Positions 45,190-57,245 are shown, counted from the first letter of the stretch. The stretch is 64,000 nt of DNA from Imbricaverruca yamaguchii (GCA_034440575.1 JAOTOL010001509.1:985001-1049000); one strand, 5' to 3'. The notes: generated by a model not told the origin, from the letters alone. Program-made: numbers and translations.

Positions 45190-45400
45190 GTAGTCTAGTA
45201 CAACTATCTCTGTGGAGGACGCTGCATGGCGTCGATGCCTAACCAATACAACTATTCTGTGAGGACGCTGCATGGCCGATGCAGTCGATGCGCGCCTAAA
45301 CTCCAATAACCAAACTATCTCTGTGGAGGGCGCTGCATGGCCGATGCAGTCGATGCGCGCCTAAACTCCAATAACCAACCTATCTCTGTGGACGTACTCG
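45190..45400 (+). repeat. tandem LINE 3'-tail units, 3 copies plus part
   Basis: CTATCTCTGTGGAGGACGC, TGCATGGCCGATGCAGTCG, ATGCGCGCCTAAACTCC and AATAACCAA repeat at about 65-70 bp spacing (start points near 45205, 45255 and 45313, with the last head at 45379). The unit resembles the terminal segment of the I-clade LINE (GATCTGCCATGGTCGAT...CCCTAAAACCC). The array appears to be made of LINE tails alone, with no coding part. Confidence 0.75.
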
Positions 45401-45409
45401 AGCCCCTCC

Positions 45410-46455
45410 AATGTTTCGTCGAACCCGTCTGGTACTGCCGAAAATTATATGCGCCAGCATGGGCCCATGTGGTATATATATATATATTCATAATTTGTAC
45501 TACTTATAAATTTGACACTCTCTCCCAATCTACCTAATATTTTATTAAATTATGCCCCCGGAGTTCGTTGAATGAGTTGGGTACCTGGGGAAGATTGAAG
45601 AATCTAATGAGCGAGTGTGGGGTGTAGGTTAGAAAAGAGAAACGTGGAGCAAAACCGAGGGATCCAGGAATGCGAAAGTGTTGAAAAGAATGTGTAATCG
45701 TGAAAGAAATAGGGAGTCTCCTGAGGATGCAAGCGTGAAGAAGTATGGTGAGTAAGCGTCACGTGCAGCTTTCCGTTGCGGTCCGCAAGCAGCGTGCACA
45801 CCGTACGGTCGAAGCCAGAACGAAATATTGTACGGAGGGGTCCTATGTGAAAGTGGGTGCAAAGAAGGTAACTCAATAGGCGAGATTGAGCAGTGTCGAA
45901 AGGGAAAGTTTGAGTCTACTTCGAGGAAGGCAGGATGGTCTGGACAGAAGTGGCGTTCGGCACAAATGTGTAGCTGAGACCAGTGGCGAAGACAAGGAAG
46001 GGGACGGCCTCAGGTTTTGACTTGCGACCGTGGATCAGATTAAAAGTTGCCGAAGTTTTCAAAACAATTTTTGTCCTACAGACATGACCAATATAACAAA
46101 CTATGGTATTGCAGCTTGAAGTGGTTACATGTCAATTTTTCACGCATGTTACCACCAAAAGGGAAATAAAATAAATGGGTTTGTTTCGGCTGGGCTAGGT
46201 TTTTATGTTAGAAATTTTAGATTGATTGAGTCTGAAAAACTCCAAAAACGTCCTTACCAGTAAGACAGGCTACGTTTTGTCAGGTTAGGTTGTCTTGGTT
46301 TAGGTTAGGACAGTCGAATGTGGTTCAGCGGGTCATGCGAACCCTGCCAACGATATTTATAACCTAATGTGACTGAGAGGGTTCGGAACATGACTGACAT
46401 GATATCGGCGTTAGCCCCGACGGAATATATGTGCGCGTTGTACTCTACCGATAAT
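45410..46455. other. no gene recognised
   Basis: Includes a short (TA)n run near 45473-45487 and a purine-rich stretch 45600-45960 whose complement gives long pyrimidine-type frames. TTAGGTT words cluster near 46280-46310 (GGTTTAGGTTAGG). No coding evidence. Confidence 0.4.
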
Positions 46456-46462
46456 GTGGTGG

Positions 46463-46645
46463 TGCTTGTTTGTTTATTGGGTGGTTCACGACGCACTTTC
46501 TGCACATTCACGGTTAATGACTCCGCCCATACTGTTTCGCCGGTGGGCCGCGGGATTGGGAAATGTCTGGAGCGGCGCTGGTGTCGAACACGGGACATTT
46601 GGTTCCCAGAGCCCAACACCTTAACCACTCGGCCACCCCCGCCCC
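46463..46645 (-). mobile_element. tRNA-derived SINE, family 3, copy B
   Basis: Minus-strand head GGGGTGGCCGAGTGGTTAAGG and GTGTTCGACACCAGCGCC (box B), body ending GTCGTGAACCACCCAATAAA. Clearly the same family and orientation as 30677-30860, with about 80% identity by eye. Confidence 0.8.
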
Positions 46646-46659
46646 TATATTGTCGTGGT

Positions 46660-46885
46660 GTACCAGGGGCGGATTCAGAAACCGTCATGAGTGCGCAGTT
46701 CAAGGGTGCTGCTGTGAAAATACCTGGAGGGGCATCTTTTCGTTCGGATGAGCGCCTACGGCAGAAAGATATCGGGGGAGCACTCGATCTTTCCCGCAGG
46801 GGTGCACCTTTTTCGGCCGTGTATGTGCCACCTATCGGGAGATACATTCCCGCAGTGCTCCAGGTGTATCCGCCCGTGGTTGTAC
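46660..46885 (+). repeat. dispersed repeat family G, copy 4 (diverged)
   Basis: ACCAGGGGCGGATTCAG, then AAGGGTGCTGCTGTGAAAA, CCTGGAGGGGCATC, GGGGAGCACTCGATC and GTATCCGCCCGTGG. The order agrees with other G copies but several blocks are shortened. It abuts the SINE at 46463-46645. Confidence 0.65.
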
Positions 46886-47053
46886 GAGATTGACCCATCG
46901 ATTGTTGAGACGGGCGCCACGCACCAGGACTTGAGTTCGTCGTTGCTACGGCCATATTCCGGGTACGTGTTGGCCGCCATACGGGTCTCGTCCTGGAAGT
47001 CTTTCGGAAAGTGCTTGGTACATACAACCATGGGTGTAACCATTGGGAGGCTG

Positions 47054-47213
47054 GTTAGTTATTGGTTTTACGACACATCGATCGTTGAGTTATGTAGCGT
47101 CGCCAATCTTTCACGCCGATTGGTCGCGAGCGAAGAATAGCGACAGGTGAGACTCGAACCCACAACCTTTCGATTGTGAGATGAATGACTTACCGCTAGG
47201 CTACTCATCCCCC
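47054..47213 (-). mobile_element. tRNA-derived SINE, family 1, copy B
   Basis: Minus strand reads GGGGATGAGTAGCCTAGCGG (box A), TGTGGGTTCGAGTCTCACC (box B), then CTATTCTTCGCTCGCGACC and AAAACCAATAAC. Same family as 14697-14853. The box motifs are better preserved here. Confidence 0.8.
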
Positions 47214-47224
47214 ATTGGGGGGCT

Positions 47225-47590
47225 GGGGGAGGACATGACCCTACAATTTCTGAAAAGTGCGATTTGCCCCCCCCAACATTTTTTCGTGTCCCTCCAAGCC
47301 TGGCTACCTGAGCATCACCGCCGCAAAATTATACTTAATCATTTATAGAGTAAAATGCATAATCAAGAGACTCACCAAAAATACTAAAAGCCGATGTAGC
47401 CAATAAACGAGCTTCACAGGCTTTCTGTCGTCACAAAATCTCCGAATAGAGAATCGTCAAACGTTAGAAACTTCTGCTTCCAGGCAATTCTTGAATAACA
47501 TGAACCTTGACCATCTTCTGTTTTCGCTTGGGTGAAGATATTGTGCTCCGTTAGGCAACGTATCGGATACGTCTTAGGTTGCATTATATT
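47225..47590 (-). repeat. dispersed repeat family R, copy 3
   Basis: In reverse complement it gives CAACCTAAGACGTATCC, GAAGATGGTCAAGGTTC, TATTCGGAGATTTTGTGAC, GTATTTTTGGTGAGTCTC and GATGCTCAGGTAGCC, matching the + strand copies at 15590 and 32470. No TA expansion is present here. Confidence 0.8.
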
Positions 47591-47639
47591 ATATATTGAT
47601 ATATCTTGAAAAAATGAGACTGGGTGTTCTTGGGTATCT

Positions 47640-47785
47640 TCATTACCACTGAGGGGAGTCATGGGCAGGGTGGGAATTAAGGCACTTCTTAAGAGATTTC
47701 ATCTCTTAAAACATTTTTGCACTTGATTCATACTGGATAGAATGGGCTCCACATGTACTCCGACACAAACATACAGAAGGAACAA
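47640..47785 (-). repeat. dispersed repeat, inverted partner of 36985-37132
   Basis: GGGTGGGAATTAAGGCACTTC, AAACATTTTTGCACTTGAT and GGATAGAATGGGCTCCAC are the reverse complement of the segment in intron 2 of the LysM gene. Confidence 0.75.
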
Positions 47786-47789
47786 AAAT

Positions 47790-48580
47790 ACCACTAAAAA
47801 ACTAATACGGGATTGAAGAAAATATCCACCAAACATGTTATTCTACTTACGGTTACCAAATAACTATACACTTTTCGTACCATCAAGCACACAGACAGCA
47901 ACCGAACACACACACCACACTAAACCACAACCAGCGGAAATGCCGACGACAACACGCCAAACTTCACGCCTGCGCACTGAATATAATGGCCTCTGGTCGC
48001 TACAGATTCGGCCGGTGCGTCTCCAGAAACCTGATTTCGAGCCACCCTATAGTGGGAAAAACTGACCGTTTTAAGAGTCGCTTCCGGAGTGCAGCGGAGG
48101 CCGCCGATCGGAATTTGCTGCGTTAGCATTTTCTGTTACGAAAACTGTTCTTCAACCAATCAATGCAAGGTATTTTTTAAATGACGTCATGACCATTAGC
48201 AACTTTGAACACGTGTTTTGAACACTTAACAGTGTCATGCTGCAAACACAAGACCTTGACTGATCCTTTGCGCACCGCCGTCGATTCCGACTGCGTGTGA
48301 GGTAGTGGTGTGGGTCCGTATCGGCCCCTGTCAATGTCCATTGGCAGCCGGGGACGTCATCTGGGCGCTGATTTGGGTTCAGCAGATTATCACGACAGCA
48401 AGAAATGGTACTTTTCCGCGTACGTTCCTGGCTAACAAGTACACGTGAGTGGCGCAAATTATACGTCATCTGAAAGCTTGTTTCATGGTATTTCGAGAAT
48501 CATGGGAGACTTTCACACGAATGTGTTAGTTATTGTGTAAAATGGTGTTATTTAGACCTATGTCATATCCATCGACACTA
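47790..48580. other. no gene recognised
   Basis: Short frames only, some around 47835-48065 with Thr/His-rich translation. No domain or repeat partner noted. Confidence 0.4.
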
Positions 48581-48589
48581 TTTAACTTA

Positions 48590-48690
48590 AGCGGGCCGAG
48601 CGACTCGGTGTTGGTAGCGCAGTTGGTAGCGCGTCGGTTTGCCGACTCGGAGGTAGCCGGTTCGAGCCTGGGGGCCGGCAGCTTTTTGTG
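48590..48690 (+). mobile_element. tRNA-like SINE head
   Basis: GCGCAGTTGGTAGCGCGTCGG (box A region, preceded by a near-duplicate GTTGGTAGC) and GGTAGCCGGTTCGAGCCTGG (box B). The segment that follows is not a tRNA 3' end and carries no discriminator/CCA context, so a SINE head is more likely than a gene. No second copy was found in this window. Confidence 0.55.
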
Positions 48691-48699
48691 CGCGTCGTG

Positions 48700-49825
48700 G
48701 GAAGTCGTTCTAATAAGCGACAGTGAATTAAGACACTGTTCACATGGGACAATCTTTTTCATAAAGAGAAGGGAAATATTCTGCAATATTCAATATTCAG
48801 ATATTCTGCAAGGCTGGGGTTCTGCCACCTTAAATTTATGGTTGGGCACTTCTTCTAATCAGCCAGGCATAGGAAATACGGAACACGTCACGGCTTATGG
48901 CAGTGTCCAGGCCCACAGTCCTTTCCTGACACGGGCGGCGGACCATCGGGGGGTGGGACAGGAGACAGGATCCCTGAATTTAATCATTTGTGGCACTATG
49001 GCAGTGCATTGCAAATATTGAGTTAAAAACTATCGGTTGCCCTTTCCTCTCCCACCAGTAAACGCCGACCAACATTAGTCCCTGCTCCTCGAGGTGTGCA
49101 TATAATAACAGTACATGATTATCAAGGTGACAAAACCAACAATTGTGCATGCTGCCGAACAGTCAAATGACTGAACCCGAGCTGGAGTCAGAGCGATGCC
49201 AGTTCTAAGCTCGGCTCCACGCCTTTTACGATACACGGCGAACACACGCCACCAGGACTGCGACAAGCATTGCTTTGACAGGAGCAGACGTTTGCTAAAA
49301 TATTTCGGTGACAATCCTGAACTTTCTGGAGTGCCGGCGCAAAATAAAAAATCACGCTTTTCGTACCATGAACGCTCGATTTAGATTCGGCAACAACTTT
49401 GTGGAACCCGTAAGCGCTAAGACGGATTTTAGATGCTCGCATGAGGATTTCTGTTCGATTATCATGCATTGCCAAAGGCTTAACGCGGAACTTGGTAAGA
49501 TTGGGGAAGCATCACCGTCCATTCCCCACCGTGGCTTTGCCCATGTTCGCACACCGTTATTCGGCATTTTCAGTCGAAATGAATTGGCTGCGTCGCTGAC
49601 GCCATGTGAAACAAACTTCTGTCATGCATGCAATATTGCAGGGGTAACAGCAATTTATATGCCAGACCAGCTCGGAAGCAACTTTAATAACAGCTTAATT
49701 TGTGGTTGGAATGGAAAATTACCATGTAATACCATACATCTTTTTAATTAAATGTGTTCTATTTTTCACTAAGGAAAATATTTTCCTTTCAAAATATGAT
49801 TTCTTTATTCGCGTCGTGCAACCTG
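48700..49825. other. no gene recognised
   Basis: Contains a 147-codon frame (49308-49751 +, start MTILNFLECRRKIK). It is Cys/His/Asn-rich but matches no zinc-finger spacing I know and has no GC3 bias, so I do not call it a gene. It is bracketed by two SINE-type units. Confidence 0.4.
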
Positions 49826-49830
49826 AAATG

Positions 49831-50168
49831 CCACCCCGGTAGCTCAGTTGGTTAGAGCACTGGCCTGTGCTGATCTCCCCTGTCCTGACAACACAGGGTT
49901 CGAGTCGCTTCGCGCGCTCGCGTTTAGCCCCCGGCCGGGAGTGTGAGTTGGCAACTGGCCCGATAAGGCCTGGGACGAGCTACCGGGCGGCCGTGTCGGT
50001 GTATTGACGGCACGTTAAACTTTCGATCAAAATTCTGCCGTTGAAAAGGAATTCGTGGATCGGGTGGTGGGGCGAGGGTTCACGCAACAAGCTCTGCTTA
50101 GCAATAGAACCCTGGTTCCTAAAGCCACCCCAGCAACAACTGGGACTAAATTTAAATTAAAAAAAATC
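49831..50168 (+). mobile_element. full-length tRNA-derived SINE, about 335 bp
   Basis: The head CACCCCGGTAGCTCAGTTGG (box A) and CACAGGGTTCGAGTCGC (box B) is an almost intact tRNA-like promoter. The body has CCGGCCGGGAGTGTGAGTTGG and GGGACGAGCTACCGGGC, then GCCACCCCAGCAACAACTGG, ending in a TAAATTTAAATTAAAAAAAATC tail. The A-rich tail and Pol III boxes define a SINE mobilised by a LINE. Target-site duplications are not obvious. Confidence 0.85.
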
Positions 50169-50529
50169 ACGCATTTTGCAGTACAGCACGATATAAATAC
50201 GGCAACAAAAGTTGTTTATCAATCAGACTTTAATACGAGGAGCATGCATCTGGATAAGACGAGACTGCCAAGATTGAGGAAGGCCCTCACTGCCACTGCT
50301 GATTGTTTCTCGGTTGTGTACTCTGTGGTGGAAGTGAATGTGCATTTTGGGCGCATGGACTGTGTTCGTCATTTTGCGCACATGAATATATATATTCCGG
50401 CACCCAGCAGAGTGCGTATTAAAACGATATATTGAGGAAGCACAACGCAAGACGCACTAAGCAAACACTAGCACGAAGCAAGCAAACATTGGGAGAAGCA
50501 AACACACGAAGCAGAAAAAGAACCTTGGG

Positions 50530-50690
50530 TTCCTTTACGACGCAATTAACTGCTAGGCCATATAGCGTCGCCAACTTCTCAAACCGATTGGACGCGGGTG
50601 GACTTGGTAATTCCGCTGGTTGCGGGACTCGAACCCATAATCTTGCGGTCAAGAGCCCAACACCCTACGGACTAAGCTACCGCGGCTCCA
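50530..50690 (-). mobile_element. tRNA-derived SINE, family 2, copy B
   Basis: Minus strand: GGAGCCGCGGTAGCTTAGTCC (box A), GGGTGTTGGGCTCTTGACCG, ATGGGTTCGAGTCCCGCAACC (box B), then GTCCACCCGCGTCCAATCGG and GGCGACGCTATATGGCC. Same family as 26276-26455, in opposite orientation. Both boxes are intact, so this is the better reference copy. Confidence 0.8.
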
Positions 50691-51059
50691 TCAAACGCGT
50701 GACATAAAAGGTTATCGGCAGCAGGTGCAGATAAGCCACGGTACATAATGAGATTGCATTGCGGCAATACATTACAATACCTAACATTACAGTACGTACA
50801 TATCTGGCACCTTATAAAATCGGACGAACTGGCAAGAATAGATGGAACATCCTCATCGTGACATCTGTGGCTGAGAACAACTCGACATGCATACATACAC
50901 AGACTACTTACGAGCACCGTAGTGGGACGATGGGTACGTGTAAACCTACAGGCTACGCTCTACCGACTTCACAAACACAGGCACATATCAGTTGTTGAGC
51001 TTGACATACACTCGGTGCGACTGCGATACGCACGTTTAGTCTCGTGTAATATTTGTGTA

Positions 51060-51617
51060 GAAAGTCTTGATATGCTGCTATATGATCAACGGCAAGTTAT
51101 GCACCTACGTCCAAACAATGAAAGATTCAAACACTGATCTGAATGTGAAGTATCGCCCAAGTGTGGACCATACTTCGCAGTCACTGAGCAAACTGCTCGG
51201 CTTTCCGCTGCTGCCGCTTTGCGAGCTTGGCGACGTTCACCTTGTTCACCAGCCTGAGATGAATAAATGTCCGGATCCTCGCAAAGCACTTAATTATATT
51301 CTATCTATAGAATTGAATCTGGATTCCAACACCTGGCGGAAACTTTCAATGACCTTTGGATGTCTGCTGAGATTGTTGGGTTCTTGGGCATGGTGAACAC
51401 AAAACGCTGCATTCATCTCTCTGAATGTGTGGAAGAATTCCTCTGTGGGAACCGTCAGGCCGCTAATGCTTAGGAGGCGAGTCCAGAACGCTTCTCGTGG
51501 TTCATCTTCGGGATACGCAAATGGGTGCCCAGCGATCGGTCCGCTGGTTTCTTTCTGGCCATGGACCAGGCCACACATCATTACCCCCTCCCCCCCCCCC
51601 ACCGCCACGCTTAGCAT
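51060..51617 (-). other. possible decayed coding fragment (transposase-like?)
   Basis: A 107-codon minus-strand frame (51617 to 51294; EAFWTRLLSISGLTVPTEEF, HPKVIESFRQVLESRF) is followed in another frame by FARIRTFIHLRLVNKVNVAK and LAKRQQRKAEQF. The second part has the feel of a helical, basic segment from a DNA transposon protein. I cannot name the family with confidence. Stops and frame changes show it is not an intact gene. Confidence 0.25.
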
Positions 51618-51639
51618 TTAACATTCCTTCAATTCACAT

Positions 51640-54290
51640 CATTATCTGATGTGATTTGAAGGAAGCTGATATTTATTTCTATGGGAAATGAAATATCAGC
51701 AAATCGGCAGTTCAAGTTCATGTGCTGATATCTAGAAAAAAGTAATTTCGCTAAGAAATAATATTAATATCATTCCACTAAGATTTTTCAAACACTACGA
51801 AAAACACTAATGTTGACAATGACAGTACATGCTATCCCCCACGCCATAAGACATAAGAGGTGCAAAGTGTGGGGAGAATATGGAATAGTATGGAAAATAT
51901 GGAAAGTGTGGGGAAATAGGATTTTTGGTGACTAACAAAGAACACTGATGTCAAATTACAAAAATATCCTAACTGAATCTAACCTAAACAACTGATGTTG
52001 GACCTCCTAAACATACTCATGTTCGGTCATCTAAAATCTACTGATATTGTATGCTGGATGTTGAACGTGATTCACGAAGGAAATGATAGATCCATTGTAC
52101 CTTAATTACACACTCGCATCAATTGTGCACCGTATATTAATTAACCTCGTGACATGGAAACTCAGGTAATGGAAGCATACATTTTGTATCCTAGGCTGAA
52201 TCTGTTATCATTACTCCATGTAGAAAGGGCTGGCCATTATTCTGCTGGAATATCATTATAAAAATGTTAGAAATAGCCACATGCAAATATATGTATTCAT
52301 TTCTTGGTATAATTAAACCTGGTTTTGGCTTTTCGTGCATGACTGCCTATCCTGTCTTCTTCTGATCTTTCACTACTCCCAAGTAGCCTTGTTCTTCATT
52401 CAACACAGTTTATGCAAAATTATTTTCAGGATACTGGGAAGAAGTTGCTAGTAAGCTTCAAGAAGTTTAGTCCATGCATCTGTCTAAAATAAATTGTCTT
52501 CATTGGGGCTTCTTATATATAAATACCAAGGTTTTTGTAATTTGGAAGATAGAATAGAAACAACAGTGTTTTTCATGAAAAAAGGTAGGTTAGGTTTGGA
52601 CTGGGGAAGGATTGTGGTGATGACTCAACCAGCATTGCTGCATATGTGATATCAAAGATGTTCAATGGATGACATTGGTTTGTATGCACTGTTTATACAT
52701 CTAACATTATCCTTCATTACCAATTACCCCACTCAAAGCAACACATTTCGCATTACTTCACTTGCGAACTGAAAAGCATGCATTTGCGCTGGAATACAAT
52801 GGTCATATCATCTTAATGACTTTCAGAAACATGCATTTACAATTTTTTCTTGAAATGCCACTTCAACTCAAATGCAAATCTTCTTCTGCAGGTGCAATTG
52901 TAAAAACCTCACGCAGCTCCAGCCTTGCCTCTTTTCAGAAGAGAACATAAATTAGCTTCCAATTAAAAAAATAACATTCATTAACAATTCGATCTGAAAA
53001 TTGAGGAAGCTAAAGAAATGCCTAACTTATCCCAACCTCATTTTAGCTTTGCCTAGGTAAAAATGTGCAAAACGTCACTTGTAAACACTCAAAACTGCAT
53101 TAATGAACCCTTAAATCATATCTCACACAGTACAGGTGAGAGTGGTCACATTTTAACCACATCAATCAACTTTGCATTGGAAAGGCATATCAAGAATTCA
53201 AATATTAACTAAAAAGTACATATTTCCCTGAAAATGTATTTTAAGGTCTGATATTTTTTTTCCAATTACACCAGTATTTTTAGTGGCTACTAATAATTGG
53301 TACCACAACAGCTACAGTGAAGTAATCCTGCACAACCACTTTCATGTTCAGAATATGGCAATGATACAATGGGCAAGCAATTACCAAATTGTCCACAAGT
53401 TGGTGAATGGCACAGTATGGCATGATTACATATAGCCCACAGAAACAATATGATAACTGACAGGGGGCCAACGCACATGCTAACATTAATCACCAGATTG
53501 CATCAATGACATGCTGACCAAGTTGACATTGTGGGTATAAGGCCTTAATTCGCATAAATTGTCTGAGGTGTGTTCTCAGTATCAACCACGCCATGGATAA
53601 ATTAATTCTGGGTATGGTGCCTTTCGGTTCAAAGCCACCAGCACGCTAGCAGAATAAGAAACATATTCAAGCTTCAATGAATGACTAATATGCTTTACAA
53701 CCAACGGGGAAACTAATCGTGAGAAAAGCGCCATAATTGTGCTAAAATGAAAGCACCATATTTAGTAGATTTATTGGTATAGTCCAAAACTAGAATATAA
53801 TTCAGCAGTATTGTGGAATAAAAAGGCGCTTCTGGTATATGACGTCACTTGGCGTAGGTTTTGTCTAGTTTCAACTAACTATACTAGAACAGCCAACTTT
53901 GGAGTACCTGTTGTCTCTAGTTATCTTGGGTCCGTATCGTGCAGGGAATTGGCTGTGTATGTAGGTAGGTGTGCGCTCTGAGCTGAGGGTCAAGCGTGAA
54001 TTATTTGTATTTTTCATTTTGCCTAGCAGTATGCTGAGACCAGCAGTGAAAGGAAGGCGCATTGCTCCTGTGAGTTATGAGAGACAAAGCTGAGCTGATC
54101 ACAACTCCCTGTCTTGTGGTGCCATCCATTGCTCACTTCTTTGTTTCTATGCTTTGATGTGACCAAAAATGATGTGTATTATGCCTATTACATAGCCACT
54201 GACTAGGTACATATGCTTTTCTCGTCGGTTACCGGCAAATAGATCCCATGCATGAAAAATAATATGTGCATGAAAATGTACTCCGGAAGA
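51640..54290. other. no gene recognised; AT-rich
   Basis: Long AT-rich tract. 52330-52440 (CTTCTTCTGATCTTTCACTACTCCCAAG...) matches part of 56125-56410 and the complement of 60005-60330. TAGGTTAGGTTTGG occurs at 52586. No exon, SINE or hairpin of note in the rest. Confidence 0.45.
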
Positions 54291-54299
54291 AATCTGTTT

Positions 54300-55430
54300 G
54301 CACTCCGACTCCAAACCCGGAAAGCAAGTTTCCCACCCTGCCCATGGGCAGCCTTAAGCACGTACGTCAAGTCAGCGCCGTGTTCGTATTCGCATCCAGC
54401 GACAAATTCGCCAGAGGCGTATTTGTATTGCCATCGGCATTCAGCGATGTCATTCTTGTTGTCATTCGTGTTGTCTTGTATAGTATCAGAAATTTGATAT
54501 TTCGAAATAATCTGGGTGGATTAAAATTCAAGCTCATTTCTTCAGTCGCCTCACATTTGTGTGGTTTTCGCGTAAGCCTACCCAGCTCAATTTCAAACCA
54601 GGACATGTTAATGTCAAAGGTTTGATTCAGTTCTTCTATGCCATCGCGTTTCGTCGCTATGGCTTCAATTTGCAGAAATGGATATCATTTGTAACAACGA
54701 ATGGACAATCCTAACAATGGATGTTAAGTGACAACCTGTGGTGGACCCTCGAGTAACATTTTTAAACCTCGAAATGTCAAGGTCAAACCTCATGGTCAAA
54801 GACTAGTTTGGATTGTTCGAAGTCCTCGCGATTCATCGCTATGGGTTCAATTTGCACCAAGTGAGTGTCATTCGACGTGACTTGTGCAATAATATAATGT
54901 TACCCAATATAACTAATTTCTAAGGTCAAAGGTCCTTTGGTCGCCTTCCTTTGGTCACCAATTCCTTTGGTCGCCTCGCATTTTTTATTCGCCCTAACCT
55001 ACTCACATCTTGTATCAAGCAACAGCCCGTGGTGCACTTCGAGTAACATTTCAGACCGGGACATGTCTATACTACTTGTACTCTCGCAAATTGTTCAGAA
55101 ATCACATTAATTTTCAAAGTCAAAGGTCGGACTTATTTCTTCGATCGCCCGTGTTCCTTCGTTTTCTCCCAAAGCTACCCATGCTTGGCATCAAGAGAAT
55201 GCCCGTGGGCAACCTTCGAGTAACATTTCAACCCTGGGCATGTCAGATCATGCCTCAAGGTCAAAGGTTCGTTAAATTTTCAGAGTCCTTGCGTTTCGTG
55301 GCTATGGCTTCAATTTGCATCATGTGGGTGTCATTCGGCGTGGCTTACCGTGCGGTATCAGAATGTTGAGATATTGAAATAATTTCAAAGGTGTCCGAGG
55401 TCCTGCGTATCCTTTGTACAATGATTGAGT
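54300..55430 (-). repeat. inverted counterpart of the TTGACC tandem array
   Basis: In reverse complement it shows the same phrases as 30880-32240: TTGACCTTGACATTTCGAGG-like, GAAATGTTACTCGAAG, CTTGATGCCAAGCATGGG. The segment translating as LIFRNNLGGLKFKLIS matches LIFRNNLDGPKFKLIS on the complementary strand of the other array. About four units, more rearranged. Confidence 0.8.
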
Positions 55431-55744
55431 GTAATAGGAATAGAAGGTGAAATCCATTCTTGTTTGCAGCCGTTTTGATAGCAAGCACTCGTATCCTATA
55501 TGACTAGGGGCTCCCCAGGAAATTCGTCATAACCTGAATGGATGGTGTTGTCATCGCTGGTTTTTAATTTGCACTGCCACATTGCTGTTCCATACATATA
55601 AAATATCGATCGTTTTTCGAATTAATGCTTTCCTCTTAATGGTTCAACGGAGTTGTCAATTTTTTTTCAAGAGAAGCCACACGGGAATGCGCACAATTGT
55701 ATAACTAGCCGGAGTTCATAACCGCCAGAGAACAATGTCGTAAT

Positions 55745-56065
55745 CAGGTCATGGGGAGTCATCAGGTAGATCCAGGAATTGTCATGGGGGCACTTGTCTG
55801 GGGGGGGGCGTCATTTCTTTGGAGCGGCGTCACTGCGAAAGCAGCTTGAGGAGCGCCTCTGGATGCAAAATTCGAGGGGCGGGATGCACTCGGACCTACC
55901 TGAAAAACTCGGTCTTTTTATTTCATAGGGGCGCCTCCGGCTGAGAAGCTCGAACGGGTACACCGCAACCTTTTCAGATGGACGCGTTTTCCTGGCCGGG
56001 GGACCTAACCTTCCACGTGGGGGTACATTCCCTCGGTGCCACACCCGTTATCCACCCTGGTTGTC
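55745..56065 (+). repeat. dispersed repeat family G, copy 5
   Basis: AATTGTCATGGGGGCACTTG, a G-run, TTCTTTGGAGCGGCGTCACT, GCGAAAGCAGCTTGAGGAG and GGATGCACTCGGACC, ending CCTTCCACGTGGGGGTACA. Nearest relative of 29935-30275 but in opposite orientation. Both sit next to the same tandem array, so a whole block of about 1.8-2.3 kb is duplicated in inverted orientation. Confidence 0.85.
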
Positions 56066-56119
56066 ATTGCATCGAAATATGTGCCAGGGTAACAGGAAAA
56101 TATGGGAAATATAATTGTA

Positions 56120-56410
56120 GGTCAGTGTAAAATAATTGACCATGTGACCTGGAAATTCACAGTTAATGGAATTGTGCTATTTCATCCTTGTCTTATATTT
56201 TTACCATTTTACTACATGTGTGGGCAGTCATTATACACACAACTGCTAAAAATGTAAAATGCATGTGGCTGAAGTGAAAGGCATTCCGATTTTTTAATCC
56301 TTAAGTGGCGATCCCTTATTTTCTTCCAATCTTTCACTATTCCCAAGCAACTTCTTCCTTCATACACACAGTTAATGGTGAAGTCATTTTAGGACACTGT
56401 TGTAGGTCCA
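56120..56410 (+). repeat. dispersed repeat, inverted partner at 60005-60330
   Basis: GTGTAAAATAATTGACCATG, CACAGTTAATGGAATTGTGC, CTACATGTGTGGGCAGTC, AAATGCATGTGGCTGAAGTG and ATCTTTCACTATTCCCAAGC appear in reverse order and complement at 60005-60330. A shorter relative lies at 52330-52440. Confidence 0.75.
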
Positions 56411-56879
56411 CATTTGCTCCCATAAAACCATCGTCAAACAATTTATGTTCCTGCTACAAGAGGGCAACGATTAACATACAAGCATTGCGGTATGGTGATC
56501 ATTAAATCGGAATGGTGATCATTACGGGGAATGAAGCAAAACTAACGCACCCTACTGGATACGTTTATATGATTAACGTAAATAAAAGTACAGTTGCTCA
56601 TCTCCATGGACACAATTTCTTCTTTTTTATCTGCTACGTTCAGAAATCGTTTGATGTTGAGAATGGAGAAGGTGTGGTCGAAGGCGAAGCATGATATGGA
56701 TTGGCTCACATCATTGTGCCTTTTCGACAACTTCATACTTCCTCAAAATGAGACGTGAATGCCAGCGGAGGACAAAAGTGCAAGATTGGGGACGGGGAAC
56801 GATCTAGCAGCAGGCTTGATCAGCTATGTCAGGCCAACCCAATCCAACGCACAACATCCTGCTTTTTTATTATTAACCG

Positions 56880-57245
56880 GCGTCACCCCGGTCGAAGGCG
56901 AAGCAACCGGTAACGCTGTGGCGGCCACCACCACATCTATTGGTTATAGGGTGTCTTTTTCGCCATCGCTGGAGCGACCGGTTTGCTGGGGCAGCTCAGG
57001 CCATTGGGACGGATGCGGCTGCTTGGGCTATCATCACCCATATAAAATGGCTGTGGCAGCTAGGTCTGCCGCCGCCGATGGTGGCTGTTGGGACAGCCGT
57101 CATCGTCGAGGCGGCCATCACCGCTGGGACGCTGTGGCCGCTGAAACGTCCGCCGCCGATAAAATGATCTTCGCCGCTGTGAAGACAGTGGCCTATGGGA
57201 CAGCCGTCACCGATTGGGCGACCGCCATCGGCGTTCGGAAAGTCG
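56880..57245. repeat. GC-rich degenerate repeat (GCCGCCGATGG words)
   Basis: Words such as GGGACAGCCGTCATCG / GGGACAGCCGTCACCG and CCGCCGCCGAT recur without fixed period (57095, 57195; 57070, 57153). The 163-codon frame 56759-57250 is Ala/Gly-rich and a product of this composition. No domain. Confidence 0.5.

Noticed and set aside
46305..47043. 240-codon minus and 174-codon + frames
   Set aside because: Both run through a SINE and repeat family G, and no protein family is recognisable.
49308..49751. 147-codon Cys/His-containing frame as a zinc-finger protein
   Set aside because: Cys and His spacing fits no zinc-binding pattern, composition equals the flanks, and it sits between SINE-type units.
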